From NCBI RefSeq assembly GCF_014295035.1, contig NZ_CP060404.1:6054501-6118500 (forward strand): 64,000 bases of DNA, in the 5' to 3' direction. Under the pieces are notes generated by a model. The model ran no database searches. It saw nothing but the letters and a program-made list of their open reading frames with translations, and had not been told where the DNA came from. The stretch comes from Streptomyces buecherae (GTDB lineage Bacteria > Actinomycetota > Actinomycetes > Streptomycetales > Streptomycetaceae). Shown piece after piece: positions 24,835 through 32,930 of this stretch (positions within the stretch are counted from its first letter, which is position 1; each line of letters starts with the position of its first letter). The translations under genes and the position numbers were made by a program.

Positions 24835-26412
24835 ATGAGCACACCGACCGCACGCAGAGCCGGCCCTCGGGAGTGGGGAGGGCTGGCCGTCCTCTCGCTG
24901 CCCACCGTGCTGCTCGGCCTCGACGTCACCGTGCTGTACCTCGCCCTTCCCTCGCTCGCGGAGGATCTGCACCCGAGCGCCACCCAAGAGCTGTGGATCA
25001 TGGACGCGTACGGCTTCCTGATCGCCGGCTTCCTGATCACCATGGGCACGCTGGGTGACCGGATCGGCCGTCGCAAGCTGCTGATGATCGGGGCAGCCGC
25101 CTTCGGGGTCGTCTCGGTCGTGGCCGCGTACTCCGACAGCGTCAACGTGCTCATCGCCGCGCGCGGGGCGCTGGGCATCGCCGGCGCCACGCTGATGCCG
25201 TCCACGCTGGCGCTGATCAGCAACATGTTCGCTGACCCACGCCAGCGGTCGCTGGCCATCGGTGTCTGGGCGACGAGCTTCGCGCTCGGCATGGCGCTCG
25301 GGCCGGTGGTGGGTGGCGCGATGCTGGACCGGTTCTGGTGGGGTTCGGCATTCCTCCTCGCGGTCCCGGTCGCGGTCGTCCTCCTGGTGGCCGCACCGGT
25401 GTTGATACCCGAGTACCGGGCGCCGCACAGCGGCTGGTTCGACCTGCTCAGCGTGGCGCTGTCGCTGGTCGCGATCCTGCCGGTCATCTACGCGGTGAAG
25501 CGGGTCGCCGCAGACGGCTTCCAGCCCCCCACCGTCGGCGCCACGGTGATCGGCCTGGCGGGCGCACTGCTGTTCGTCCGCCGGCAGGGCAGGTTGGCGA
25601 GCCCGCTGCTGGACGTACGCCTCTTCGCCAATCGCACGTTCAGCGCCGCGCTGAGTGTCCTGCTCGTCGGGCTGGTCGGCGTGGGCGGCGCGATGCTGTT
25701 GATCACGCAGCAACTCCAACTCGTCGCGGAACTGCCGCCGATCGAAGCTGGCCTGTGGATGGGGCCGCCCGCGCTGATGATGCTCGTGGCCGCGATCGGG
25801 TCGCCGCTGGTCGCGCGCCACGTCCCGGCGGGGATCGTGGTGGCCACCGCGCTGGGTCTCGCGACGTTCGGATACGTCCTGCTCACCCAGGTCACGGCCA
25901 CGAGCGGTGTCGCCCTGCTCGTGTCGGGCTTCGGGCTGGTCTACCTGGGGCTCGGGTCGATCGCGGCCCTGGGCACGGACCTGGTGGTGGGAGCCGCGCC
26001 TCCGGAGAAGGCCGGCTCCGCGTCGGCGATGTCGGAGACCGTGCAGGAACTCGGCCTCGCCCTGGGCGTGGCGACCCTGGGCAGCCTGGCCACCGCCGTC
26101 TACCGCGCCCGCGTCGACGACCAGCTCCCGGCCGGTACGCCGTCCGAGGTCGCCGACACGGCGGGTGGCAGCCTCGCCGGCGCGTCCTCGATGGCGGACC
26201 GGCTGCCCGCCGGCTGGCTCGACCAGGCGAAGGAGGCCGCGACCTCGGGGCTGCACGTCGCCATGCTGGTCGCCGCGGTGAGCACCCTGGTGCTCGCGTT
26301 CCTGTCGGCCGTTGTGTTGCGGCACGTCGGCACCATCGGCGCCGATGAGCCGGAGGGCGACGAGGCAGATACGGCGGAACCCGTTGGGCAGGAGGCCGAG
26401 CGGGGAGCCTGA
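24835..26412 (+). CDS. MFS multidrug exporter of the DHA2 (QacA/SmvA) type
   Basis: A 525-residue membrane protein with about 14 hydrophobic segments, the DHA2 size. QacA/SmvA-like landmarks: 'LGLDVTVLYLALPSLAEDL' in TM1, ELWIMDAYGFLIAGFLITMG in TM2, motif A GTLGDRIGRRKLL, motif C-like ALGPVVGGAMLDRFWWGSAF in TM5, LLDVRLFANRTFSAAL in the middle, and APPEKAGSASAMSETVQELG with the LGVATLGSLATAVYRARV segment. The acidic residue in TM1 (D of LDVT) fits proton-coupled export of cationic drugs. ATG 24835 has AGGAGAG 7 bp upstream; longer frames run through the regulatory region. Expression is probably driven by the divergent SARP. Physiological substrate unknown. Confidence 0.93.
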   Translation: MSTPTARRAGPREWGGLAVLSLPTVLLGLDVTVLYLALPSLAEDLHPSATQELWIMDAYGFLIAGFLITMGTLGDRIGRRKLLMIGAAAFGVVSVVAAYSDSVNVLIAARGALGIAGATLMPSTLALISNMFADPRQRSLAIGVWATSFALGMALGPVVGGAMLDRFWWGSAFLLAVPVAVVLLVAAPVLIPEYRAPHSGWFDLLSVALSLVAILPVIYAVKRVAADGFQPPTVGATVIGLAGALLFVRRQGRLASPLLDVRLFANRTFSAALSVLLVGLVGVGGAMLLITQQLQLVAELPPIEAGLWMGPPALMMLVAAIGSPLVARHVPAGIVVATALGLATFGYVLLTQVTATSGVALLVSGFGLVYLGLGSIAALGTDLVVGAAPPEKAGSASAMSETVQELGLALGVATLGSLATAVYRARVDDQLPAGTPSEVADTAGGSLAGASSMADRLPAGWLDQAKEAATSGLHVAMLVAAVSTLVLAFLSAVVLRHVGTIGADEPEGDEADTAEPVGQEAERGA

Positions 26413-26784
26413 GCGCGATGAGTCATCGTTCGTCTTCACGCTTTCGACGCTAGGGCTCCAGAGAGGCGAACAGCCTGTTCGAGGCGGCGAACAGCCCTTA
26501 CGTGTGAGCGAGTTATCCACAGGCGTCGGTCTGTCCACATGCCCCAGCGAGATTCCCGGGCCGAGCGCACGATGGGACCACTCGCGGCGGCTGCGACCGA
26601 CGAAGCACACAGAGCAGGCGGTAGCGCAGGAGCGGCGAGTGGCGGGGCGGCCCCGTTGTGCCACCGGGCGCGACGGGGCCGGCCCGGACAGCCGACCACC
26701 CAGCGGCGCGGGTCACACGCGCTGCCCGGGTGAGTGACTGACGGATGCGGGCCCGGCCGGGTGGCCAAGAGAGCGAGGAGCGAG
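26413..26784. promoter_or_regulatory. Intergenic region with palindromes and DnaA-box-like sites upstream of the SSB gene
   Basis: Contains CGATGA-G-TCATCG (26416-26428), a perfect palindrome CGAACAG-C-CTGTTCG (26467-26481), a second half-site GGCGAACAGCC exactly 21 bp after the first (26465 and 26486), a consensus DnaA box TTATCCACA (26513-26521) and a near match CTGTCCACA (26531-26539). No gene seen. The GAAC/GTTC spacing is 5, not the 4 of the actinobacterial LexA box. Confidence 0.45.
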
Positions 26785-27288
26785 ATGAACGAGACCGAAG
26801 TGACGGTGGTGGGTAACGCGGCGACGCGGCCGGAGTACAAGGAGACGGCGGCGGGGGTCGCGGTGGTGCGGTTCCGGCTCGCCGTGACCGCGCGCCGCTG
26901 GGACCGTGAGCGCACGCAGTGGGAGGACGGCGGGACGAGTTTCTACACGGTGCGGGCCTGGCGGGCCCTGGCGGGGAACGTGGCCGCGTCGGTGACGCTC
27001 GGCGAACCCCTCATCGTGCGGGGCCGGTTGCGCATCCAGGAGCGAGAGCGGGACGGTAAGTGGTGGTTCTCGGCCGACCTCGACGCGTTCGCCATCGGCC
27101 ACGATCTGGCGCGCGGCACGTCGGCGTTCCGGCGGGTGACCCAGGTGAGGCAGCCGGCATCCGGAACGCTTGAATCCTCCTCTTCGGGCGTGCCAACGGG
27201 AGTTGAACCATTCGTGGCGGCGGCGACCGGCGGGGGAGCCCGGGAAGCGGTGTCGGAAATCTCGGCTATGGGGGCAACGCCCCCATGA
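26785..27288 (+). CDS. ssb: Single-stranded DNA-binding protein without the acidic C-terminal tip (SsbB-like)
   Basis: A 167-residue protein. Residues 1-115 form the OB fold: NETEVTVVGNAATRPEYKET, VAVVRFRLAVTARRWD, TSFYTVRAWRALAGNVAASV, GEPLIVRGRLRIQERER and the SSB-typical WWFSADLDAFAIGHDL. The C-terminal tail is Ser/Gly/Ala rich and ends SEISAMGATPP; the acidic DDDIPF-type tip that recruits repair and replication proteins is absent. This fits the second, sporulation-associated Streptomyces SSB (SsbB) rather than the essential SsbA. ATG 26785 follows GAGGAG; an upstream start at 26734 is less likely. The last 19 bp of the gene form a hairpin that may terminate the transcript. Confidence 0.88.
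   Translation: MNETEVTVVGNAATRPEYKETAAGVAVVRFRLAVTARRWDRERTQWEDGGTSFYTVRAWRALAGNVAASVTLGEPLIVRGRLRIQERERDGKWWFSADLDAFAIGHDLARGTSAFRRVTQVRQPASGTLESSSSGVPTGVEPFVAAATGGGAREAVSEISAMGATPP
27268..27286 (+). terminator. Terminator-like hairpin overlapping the end of the SSB gene
   Basis: ATGGGGGC (27268-27275), loop AAC, GCCCCCAT (27279-27286): a perfect 8-bp stem ending within the stop codon. No T-run follows, but TTTATCGATAA begins 15 bp later. Confidence 0.5.
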
Positions 27289-27402
27289 ATCCACGGGGGA
27301 TTTATCGATAATCGTGACCCGTGAACCGCGATGCGGATAACGATTCCGAGTCGGATCGGTGGCCAAGGCTGGCTACCAGGGGGTCAGGGTCTGGCCCGTA
27401 CT

Positions 27403-27408
27403 TAGGAT
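27403..27408 (+). promoter_or_regulatory. Candidate -10 element for the thioester-adhesin gene
   Basis: TAGGAT, the preferred vegetative -10 hexamer of Streptomyces, lies 96 bp upstream of the ATG. No good -35 is seen 16-18 bp before it. Confidence 0.3.
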
Positions 27409-27503
27409 CGCCGTCCGTAGTAACGAGGGCTCCCGGGTTTTGAGTTCGCTGTCAGGGCGACGCAGGTCGGTGACCGCTCGCGCCTGCCCTGGAAGGGAAA
27501 TCC

Positions 27504-28961
27504 ATGCTTTCTGTCACGAGGCGGAGTACCGGCCGCCTTGCCGTCGCGGCCCTGACCTTCGGGCTGGTCGCCGCGGGTGCGATCGGCGTGGCGGGGCCGG
27601 CCGCGGCGGACGAGGTGCCCATGCACCGCGGGGGCGCGACGGCGACGCTCGGCGGCCTCAAGACCTTCGACCAGGCGGTCATTCGCGAGGGCGGCAAGAC
27701 GGAAAAGATCGGCGCCGGCCTTTTCGAGATGTCCGTCGACAACGGCGGCACGCTGCAGAGCTACTGCATCGACATCCACAACCCGACCCAGGACCAGGCG
27801 AAGTACCAGGAAGTCCCCTGGAAGTCCTCGTCGCTCCACGACAACCCCGACGCGGGAAAGATTCGCTGGATTCTCCAGCACTCCTATCCGCAGATAAACG
27901 ACCTCGACCGACTGGCCGAAGTGGCCGGCACGGGCACATTGAGTGAGAAGACCGCCGCAGCCGGTACGCAGGTGGCGATCTGGCGTTACTCCGATCACAT
28001 CCGGGTGGACGCCGTGGACCCGCAGGCGGAGAAACTCGCCGACTATCTGTACAAGGCGGCGCGGAGCGTCGCGGAGCCCAGGGCGTCACTCACGCTCGAC
28101 CCGCCCGCGATCGCCGGAAAGACCGGCAAGCGGCTGGGCCCGGTGACGGTGCGGACGAACGCCAGCAGCGTCACCGTCGCGCCGCCCACGACCACCGTGC
28201 CCTCCGGGGTGAAGGTCGTCGGCGGCAACGGCAAGCCGATCACGCGGGCGGTCAACGGCACCAAGCTCTTCCTCGACGTGCCCGCGGGATCGCCGGACGG
28301 CACGGCCGGGCTGACGGTGGAGGCGTCCGCCAAGGTGCCCGTCGGCCGGGCCTTCACCGGCGTCGGGCAGCACACCAAGAGCCAGACGCAGATCCTGGCG
28401 GGCTCCAGCGAGAGCACCGTCTCGGCCAAGGCCACGGCGGTCTGGGCCAGGAGCGGGGCCATACCGGCGGTCTCGGCCAGGCAGAACTGCGCCAAGGGCG
28501 GCGTGGACGTCACGGTGGCCAACAAGGGCGACGCGCCGTTCACCTACACACTGGCGGGGCGCGAGCACACGGTCGCGTCGTCCGCGACCAAGACGATCAC
28601 CGTGCCGGCGCGGGAGGACCAGGCGTACCGCTTCACGCTCGTCGGCCCGGACGGCCTGGAGAAGACCTTCACCGGGGCGCTGGACTGCCAGACCGTGACC
28701 GAAGGTGGTCGCGCCGACGACGCCTTCACCGTCGCCGGCGGCGGGGCCCCACCGACCGCGCGGCCGAGCCCCGCCGCGGCGGACGGCCCCACCGGGGACG
28801 ATGTGGCGGCGCCCGAGAGCGGTGACCTGGCCGACACGGGGAGCAGCAGTCCGGTCGCCCTGATCGCGGGCATAGCGGGTGGGCTGCTGGTCGTCGGCGG
28901 CGGTGCGCTGTTCCTCGTCCGCAGGAAGAGGACGACGCCGTCGAGCGAGCCGGGCGAGTAG
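27504..28961 (+). CDS. Cell-wall-anchored thioester-domain adhesin with LADTG sorting signal
   Basis: A 485-residue surface protein. Residues 1-36 are a Sec signal (LAVAALTFGLVAAGAIGVAG, cleavage near AAADE). Residues about 45-185 are a thioester domain: Cys88 in SYCIDIHNP and Gln156 in GTQVAIWRYSD are the pair that forms the internal thioester in Gram-positive adhesins. Two beta-rich domains follow (about 200-300 and 330-400), then a Pro/Ala stalk, the sorting motif LADTG, a hydrophobic helix and the RRKR tail. LAxTG motifs are substrates of class E sortases, common in Streptomyces. It would sit on the wall and may bond covalently to a surface or host ligand. RBS GGAAGG precedes ATG 27504. 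No sortase gene is in the window. Confidence 0.92.
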   Translation: MLSVTRRSTGRLAVAALTFGLVAAGAIGVAGPAAADEVPMHRGGATATLGGLKTFDQAVIREGGKTEKIGAGLFEMSVDNGGTLQSYCIDIHNPTQDQAKYQEVPWKSSSLHDNPDAGKIRWILQHSYPQINDLDRLAEVAGTGTLSEKTAAAGTQVAIWRYSDHIRVDAVDPQAEKLADYLYKAARSVAEPRASLTLDPPAIAGKTGKRLGPVTVRTNASSVTVAPPTTTVPSGVKVVGGNGKPITRAVNGTKLFLDVPAGSPDGTAGLTVEASAKVPVGRAFTGVGQHTKSQTQILAGSSESTVSAKATAVWARSGAIPAVSARQNCAKGGVDVTVANKGDAPFTYTLAGREHTVASSATKTITVPAREDQAYRFTLVGPDGLEKTFTGALDCQTVTEGGRADDAFTVAGGGAPPTARPSPAAADGPTGDDVAAPESGDLADTGSSSPVALIAGIAGGLLVVGGGALFLVRRKRTTPSSEPGE

Positions 28962-29460
28962 GGGCCCGCGACCTGCGACCCACGGCCACGGAGCGGCCCT
29001 GCGTCGGCGGCGCGTACGGGGGGGCGAGTGCCGCTCGGTGTCTGGCAGCCGGTGGCCGTTGGCCCACAGGTGGCCCGTGGCCGCCCGGCAGCCGGCCGGG
29101 TGACCGAACGTGTGCGGTCGCGTACCGGCGCCGACTGTGGGGCCCGTCACTACCGCCGCCGCGTCGTAGGGGGCGGCCCGGGCCCAGCCGGCTTGGGCCG
29201 GGACGGCCCGCCCCGGGTAAGGAGCGAGCCCCCGAGGTGGTGGCGGGTGCGCCCGGAGCGGGGGAGGTGAGCGTGCGGCGGCGGGCTGGCGGGGCGCTCG
29301 ACCGGATGACGTGTACAGCTCGTGCGCGGCCTACCGACAGGGTCGCGCGATGCCGGAGGAGACGGCTGGCGACCGGGGACCTTACTCGTTTTCGCCCAGC
29401 TCTACCCGTACGGCAAGATGGTTCTATCTGCCCACTCTCATGATTGCCGGACGGTTTCTC
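28962..29460. other. 499-bp intergenic region upstream of ettA
   Basis: No supported gene. The first half is Arg/Gly-coding-like GC-rich noise; the segment 29380-29440 is less GC rich (CTCGTTTTCG, GGTTCTATCT) and is the best place for the ettA promoter. No terminator hairpin with T-run found after the adhesin gene. Confidence 0.4.
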
Positions 29461-31125
29461 TTGGCTGAGTACATCTACACCATGCGCAAGGCCCGAAAGG
29501 CCCATGGCGACAAGGTGATCCTCGACGACGTCAACCTGAACTTCCTGCCGGGCGCGAAGATCGGTGTCGTCGGCCCGAACGGCGCGGGTAAGTCGACCGT
29601 TCTCAAGATCATGGCCGGTCTTGAGCAGCCGTCCAACGGTGATGCCTTCCTCGCGCCCGGGTTCAGCGTCGGCATGCTCCTCCAGGAGCCGCCGCTGGAC
29701 GAGTCCAAGACCGTCCTGCAGAACGTGCAGGACGGCGCCGCGGAGCTCATGGGCAAGCTCAAGCGCTTCAACGAGGTCGCCGAGCTGATGGCGACCGACT
29801 ACTCCGACGCGTTGATGGAGGAGATGGGCAAGCTCCAGGAGGATCTTGACCACGCCAACGCCTGGGACCTCGACACCCAGCTCGAGCAGGCCATGGACGC
29901 CCTGGGCTGCCCGCCGGGTGACTGGCCGGTCACCAACCTCTCCGGTGGTGAGCGCCGTCGCGTGGCGCTCTGCAAGCTGCTGCTTGAGGCCCCTGACCTG
30001 CTGCTCCTCGACGAGCCCACCAACCACCTGGACGCCGAGTCCGTGCAGTGGCTGGAGCAGCACCTCGCCAAGTACGCCGGCACCGTCGTCGCCGTCACCC
30101 ACGACCGGTACTTCCTCGACAACGTCGCCGAGTGGATTCTGGAGCTCGACCGCGGCCGGGCCCACCCGTACGAGGGCAACTACTCGACCTACCTCGACAA
30201 GAAGGCCACCCGCCTCAAGGTGGAGGGGCAGAAGGACGCCAAGCGCGCCAAGCGCCTCAAGGAAGAACTGGAGTGGGTGCGCTCCAACGCCAAGGGCCGA
30301 CAGGCCAAGTCGAAGGCGCGCCTGACCCGTTACGAGGAGATGGCCGCCGAGGCGGAGAAGACCAGGAAGCTGGACTTCGAGGAGATCCAGATCCCGCCGG
30401 GCCCGCGCCTGGGCAACGTCGTGGTCGAGGTGGAGAACCTCTCCAAGGCGTTCGGGGACAAGGTTCTCATCGACGACCTGTCCTTCACCCTGCCGCGCAA
30501 CGGCATCGTCGGCGTCATCGGCCCGAACGGCGCGGGCAAGACCACCCTGTTCAAGATGATCCAGGGGCTGGAGACCGCGGACTCCGGCACGATCAAGGTC
30601 GGCGACACCGTCAAGATCTCCTACGTCGACCAGAACCGCTCCAACATCGACCCGAAGAAGACGCTGTGGGCCGTCGTCTCCGACGAGCTGGACTACATCA
30701 ACGTCGGTCAGGTCGAGATGCCCTCGCGGGCGTACGTCAGCGCCTTCGGCTTCAAGGGCCCGGACCAGCAGAAGCCCGCCGGCGTGCTCTCCGGTGGTGA
30801 GCGCAACCGCCTCAACCTGGCGCTCACCCTCAAGCAGGGCGGCAACCTGCTCCTCCTCGACGAGCCGACCAACGACCTCGACGTCGAGACGCTGTCCTCG
30901 CTGGAGAACGCGCTCCTCGAGTTCCCCGGTTGCGCCGTGGTCGTCTCCCACGACCGCTGGTTCCTCGACCGCGTCGCCACCCACATCCTGGCGTACGAGG
31001 GCGAGTCGAAGTGGTTCTGGTTCGAGGGCAACTTCGAGTCGTACGAGAAGAACAAGGTCGAGCGGCTCGGCGCGGACGCGGCCCGGCCCCATCGCGCCAC
31101 GTACAAGAAGCTGACCAGGGGCTGA
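29461..31125 (+). CDS. ettA: Energy-dependent translational throttle protein EttA (ABC-F ATPase)
   Basis: A 554-residue soluble ABC-F protein with two ATPase domains and no membrane segments. Domain 1: Walker A GPNGAGKST, signature LSGGERRR, Walker B LLLLDEPTNHLD. Domain 2: GPNGAGKTT, LSGGERNR, LLLLDEPTNDLD. The arm insertion in domain 1 and the linker (DKKATRLKVEGQKDAKRAKR, LEWVRSNAKGRQAKSKARL) are typical of EttA. It binds the ribosomal E site and gates the first peptide bond according to ATP/ADP. The start is taken as TTG 29461 (LAEYIYTM), because Streptomyces EttA proteins begin MAEYIYTM and this gives the family length; an ATG at 29440 would add seven residues. A thioesterase gene follows 6 bp after the stop. 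Confidence 0.95.
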   Translation: MAEYIYTMRKARKAHGDKVILDDVNLNFLPGAKIGVVGPNGAGKSTVLKIMAGLEQPSNGDAFLAPGFSVGMLLQEPPLDESKTVLQNVQDGAAELMGKLKRFNEVAELMATDYSDALMEEMGKLQEDLDHANAWDLDTQLEQAMDALGCPPGDWPVTNLSGGERRRVALCKLLLEAPDLLLLDEPTNHLDAESVQWLEQHLAKYAGTVVAVTHDRYFLDNVAEWILELDRGRAHPYEGNYSTYLDKKATRLKVEGQKDAKRAKRLKEELEWVRSNAKGRQAKSKARLTRYEEMAAEAEKTRKLDFEEIQIPPGPRLGNVVVEVENLSKAFGDKVLIDDLSFTLPRNGIVGVIGPNGAGKTTLFKMIQGLETADSGTIKVGDTVKISYVDQNRSNIDPKKTLWAVVSDELDYINVGQVEMPSRAYVSAFGFKGPDQQKPAGVLSGGERNRLNLALTLKQGGNLLLLDEPTNDLDVETLSSLENALLEFPGCAVVVSHDRWFLDRVATHILAYEGESKWFWFEGNFESYEKNKVERLGADAARPHRATYKKLTRG

Positions 31126-31131
31126 GCTGCG

Positions 31132-31596
31132 ATGGCACGGCACAAGTACGCGTGCGCGCTGCGCTGGTCGGACATGGACGCCTTCGGGCACGTCAACAAC
31201 GTGGTCTTCCTCCGCTATCTGGAGGAGGCGCGCGTTGACCTGATGTGGCGGCTGGCGGCCGAGGCCGAGGGTGACGCGTTCTCGGGTGGCTCCGTGGTGG
31301 CCCGACACGAGATCGACTACCGCAGGCCACTCGTGCACCGGCACGAGCCGGTGCTCGTCGAGACCTGGGTGACGAAGATCGGCGCCGCGTCGCTGACCCT
31401 CTCGTACGAGGTCAAGGACGAGGAAACCGTGTACGTGCGAGCCTCCACCGTCGTCGTTCCGTACGACCTGGACGCCGGTCGCCCCCGGCGGCTCACGCCG
31501 GTGGAGGAGCGGTTCCTCACGGCGTACCTGGAGGAGGCGCCGGCCAAGGGCAGGCGCAAGCGCGACGACGAGTCGGAGGAGGCCGTCGCCGCATGA
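31132..31596 (+). CDS. Hot-dog-fold acyl-CoA thioesterase (YbgC/4-hydroxybenzoyl-CoA type)
   Basis: A 154-residue hot-dog thioesterase. The N-terminus carries the family signature WSDMDAFGHVNNVVFLRYLEEAR, with the catalytic Asp-x-Phe-Gly-His-Val-Asn-Asn pattern; the strand VARHEIDYRRPL and the VRASTVVVPYDL segment complete the fold. It should hydrolyse an acyl-CoA thioester in the cytoplasm; the acyl group is not known. It starts 6 bp after ettA and its stop overlaps the ATG of the next gene (ATGA), so the three genes form one transcript. EttA-thioesterase adjacency is frequent in Streptomyces as I recall, but its functional meaning is unclear. Confidence 0.88.
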   Translation: MARHKYACALRWSDMDAFGHVNNVVFLRYLEEARVDLMWRLAAEAEGDAFSGGSVVARHEIDYRRPLVHRHEPVLVETWVTKIGAASLTLSYEVKDEETVYVRASTVVVPYDLDAGRPRRLTPVEERFLTAYLEEAPAKGRRKRDDESEEAVAA

Positions 31597-32702
31597 CGGC
31601 GCCAGCGCTGCACTTCGCCGACGCCAGGGAGGCGGCCGACCTCGCCGCCTTCCTGGCCCGGTTGATCCACTACGACCGGGCCGCGGCCGTGCGGCTCCAG
31701 GCGAGCGTGCACAGTGCCGGCCCGCGGCCGGGCGGGGTGCTCGCGGTCTTCGGCCGCCCGGCCTCGTTCGAAGTGCTGGCCATCCGTACGGCGCTGCTGG
31801 CACCGCCCCCGCCAGCGGCTCAGCCCGTGCCAGCGGCGGCGGCGGACACCTCCGCAGAGGACGCCGGCGCCGCCGAGGCGAGCGCCGGAGACGGCGTGGC
31901 CGGTGTGCCGTGGGAGTTGGACGTCACGGTCTCGGCCGGGCAGTTCGCCGACGCGGTGGACGCGGCCCGACAGAGCGCCGGGCCCGTCATGGACGAGGCC
32001 GGCTCGGGCCGGGCCGCGCCCGGTGCGGGCGGGCCGCGCGGGCTGACCGTCGTGGTGCCGCAGCCGGTCACCGGTCCGCCGTGGGCCGGTGTGCTGCCGC
32101 CGCGTGGCGGCTGGCAGCGCGTGGCCGGGTTGCCCGACGCGCGGGCGGTGCGCGGGGCGGTGGCGGCGGCGGTCGCGGAGTTCCGGGCCCGGGACGAGGC
32201 GCTGGCACCCGAGCTACGCACACGCGCGGAGCGCGACCGGATCGGCCGTGAGATCTGGTCCCGCACCCTGGGCGAGACGGAACTGCCGTTGCGGGCCGCG
32301 CACGCGGCGCAGGCCCTGGGCTTCCTGCGTCCCACCCACCCCAGCGGTGGCGCGGCGACGGCCGCGCACCCGGGGTCGCCCACACCGCCCACCGCCGCGC
32401 TCGGCACCGGAACGGCCCGGCCGCCCGAGCCCGAGGTGGCAACGGTCGGCTCGCCGACCACGGCGGTAGCCGAAAGCCCGGCATCCGCGCTGGGCGCGGC
32501 GACCGCGCCGGTACCCCCGGCCGCGACGCCGGTGGCGCCCTCCGCCGCGCACGGCGCGGGGCAGGCCGGGGTGGCGCCGGGGGCGACGGAGCCACCGCTG
32601 GTGCTGTTCGCCGCCCGCGGGTGGTTGCGGCTGCGGACGCCGTACGGGTCCATAGCCGTGCGCACGGCGGGTCCTCCCGGCCTCTCGGTCACCCCGGCGT
32701 AA
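31593..32702 (+). CDS. Hypothetical Ala/Pro-rich protein of the ettA operon
   Basis: A 369-residue protein starting at an ATG that overlaps the thioesterase stop. Residues 1-65 (LHFADAREAADLAAFLARLIHYDRAAAVRLQ) and a later segment (WAGVLPPRGGWQRVAGLPDARAVRGAVAAAVAEFRARD) are ordered; the region 240-310 is a Pro/Ala/Thr linker. It ends with FAARGWLRLRTPYGSIAVR. No signal peptide, membrane segment or metal-binding motif. This pattern is seen in actinomycete proteins of unknown function placed after EttA and a thioesterase; I cannot name a domain. Coding potential is well supported by the coupling and the codon bias. Confidence 0.7.
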   Translation: MTAPALHFADAREAADLAAFLARLIHYDRAAAVRLQASVHSAGPRPGGVLAVFGRPASFEVLAIRTALLAPPPPAAQPVPAAAADTSAEDAGAAEASAGDGVAGVPWELDVTVSAGQFADAVDAARQSAGPVMDEAGSGRAAPGAGGPRGLTVVVPQPVTGPPWAGVLPPRGGWQRVAGLPDARAVRGAVAAAVAEFRARDEALAPELRTRAERDRIGREIWSRTLGETELPLRAAHAAQALGFLRPTHPSGGAATAAHPGSPTPPTAALGTGTARPPEPEVATVGSPTTAVAESPASALGAATAPVPPAATPVAPSAAHGAGQAGVAPGATEPPLVLFAARGWLRLRTPYGSIAVRTAGPPGLSVTPA

Positions 32703-32930
32703 CGGGCTCGCCCCCGCCGCACGGCCGCTGACCGCGCGCGATGGTGGGGGAGCGGTGCCAGGCCGGGGGCCGAGCACGCACGGCTGGGGTGCGCCCGCGT
32801 GGAGAGTGGTCGGGGTGCCGTGACACCGGTGGCCCGAGGGGGCCGGGGCGCCGTCGTGTGCCGGGGGTAGGAGTGCGCCGTGTGAGCGGCGATGCCGTGC
32901 GACAGCGGTGGGACGAACGAGAGGGCGGGT

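Noticed and set aside
26467..26481. LexA/SOS box before the SSB gene
   Set aside because: GAAC and GTTC are separated by 5 bp, whereas the actinobacterial LexA box uses 4; kept as an unassigned palindrome.
21379..26664. 1761-codon minus-strand frame across the exporter and SARP genes
   Set aside because: Runs antisense through the exporter and out of frame through the SARP; artefact of high GC.
28726..31803. 1025-codon minus-strand frame opposite ettA
   Set aside because: Antisense to a full ABC-F protein; typical GC-frame shadow.
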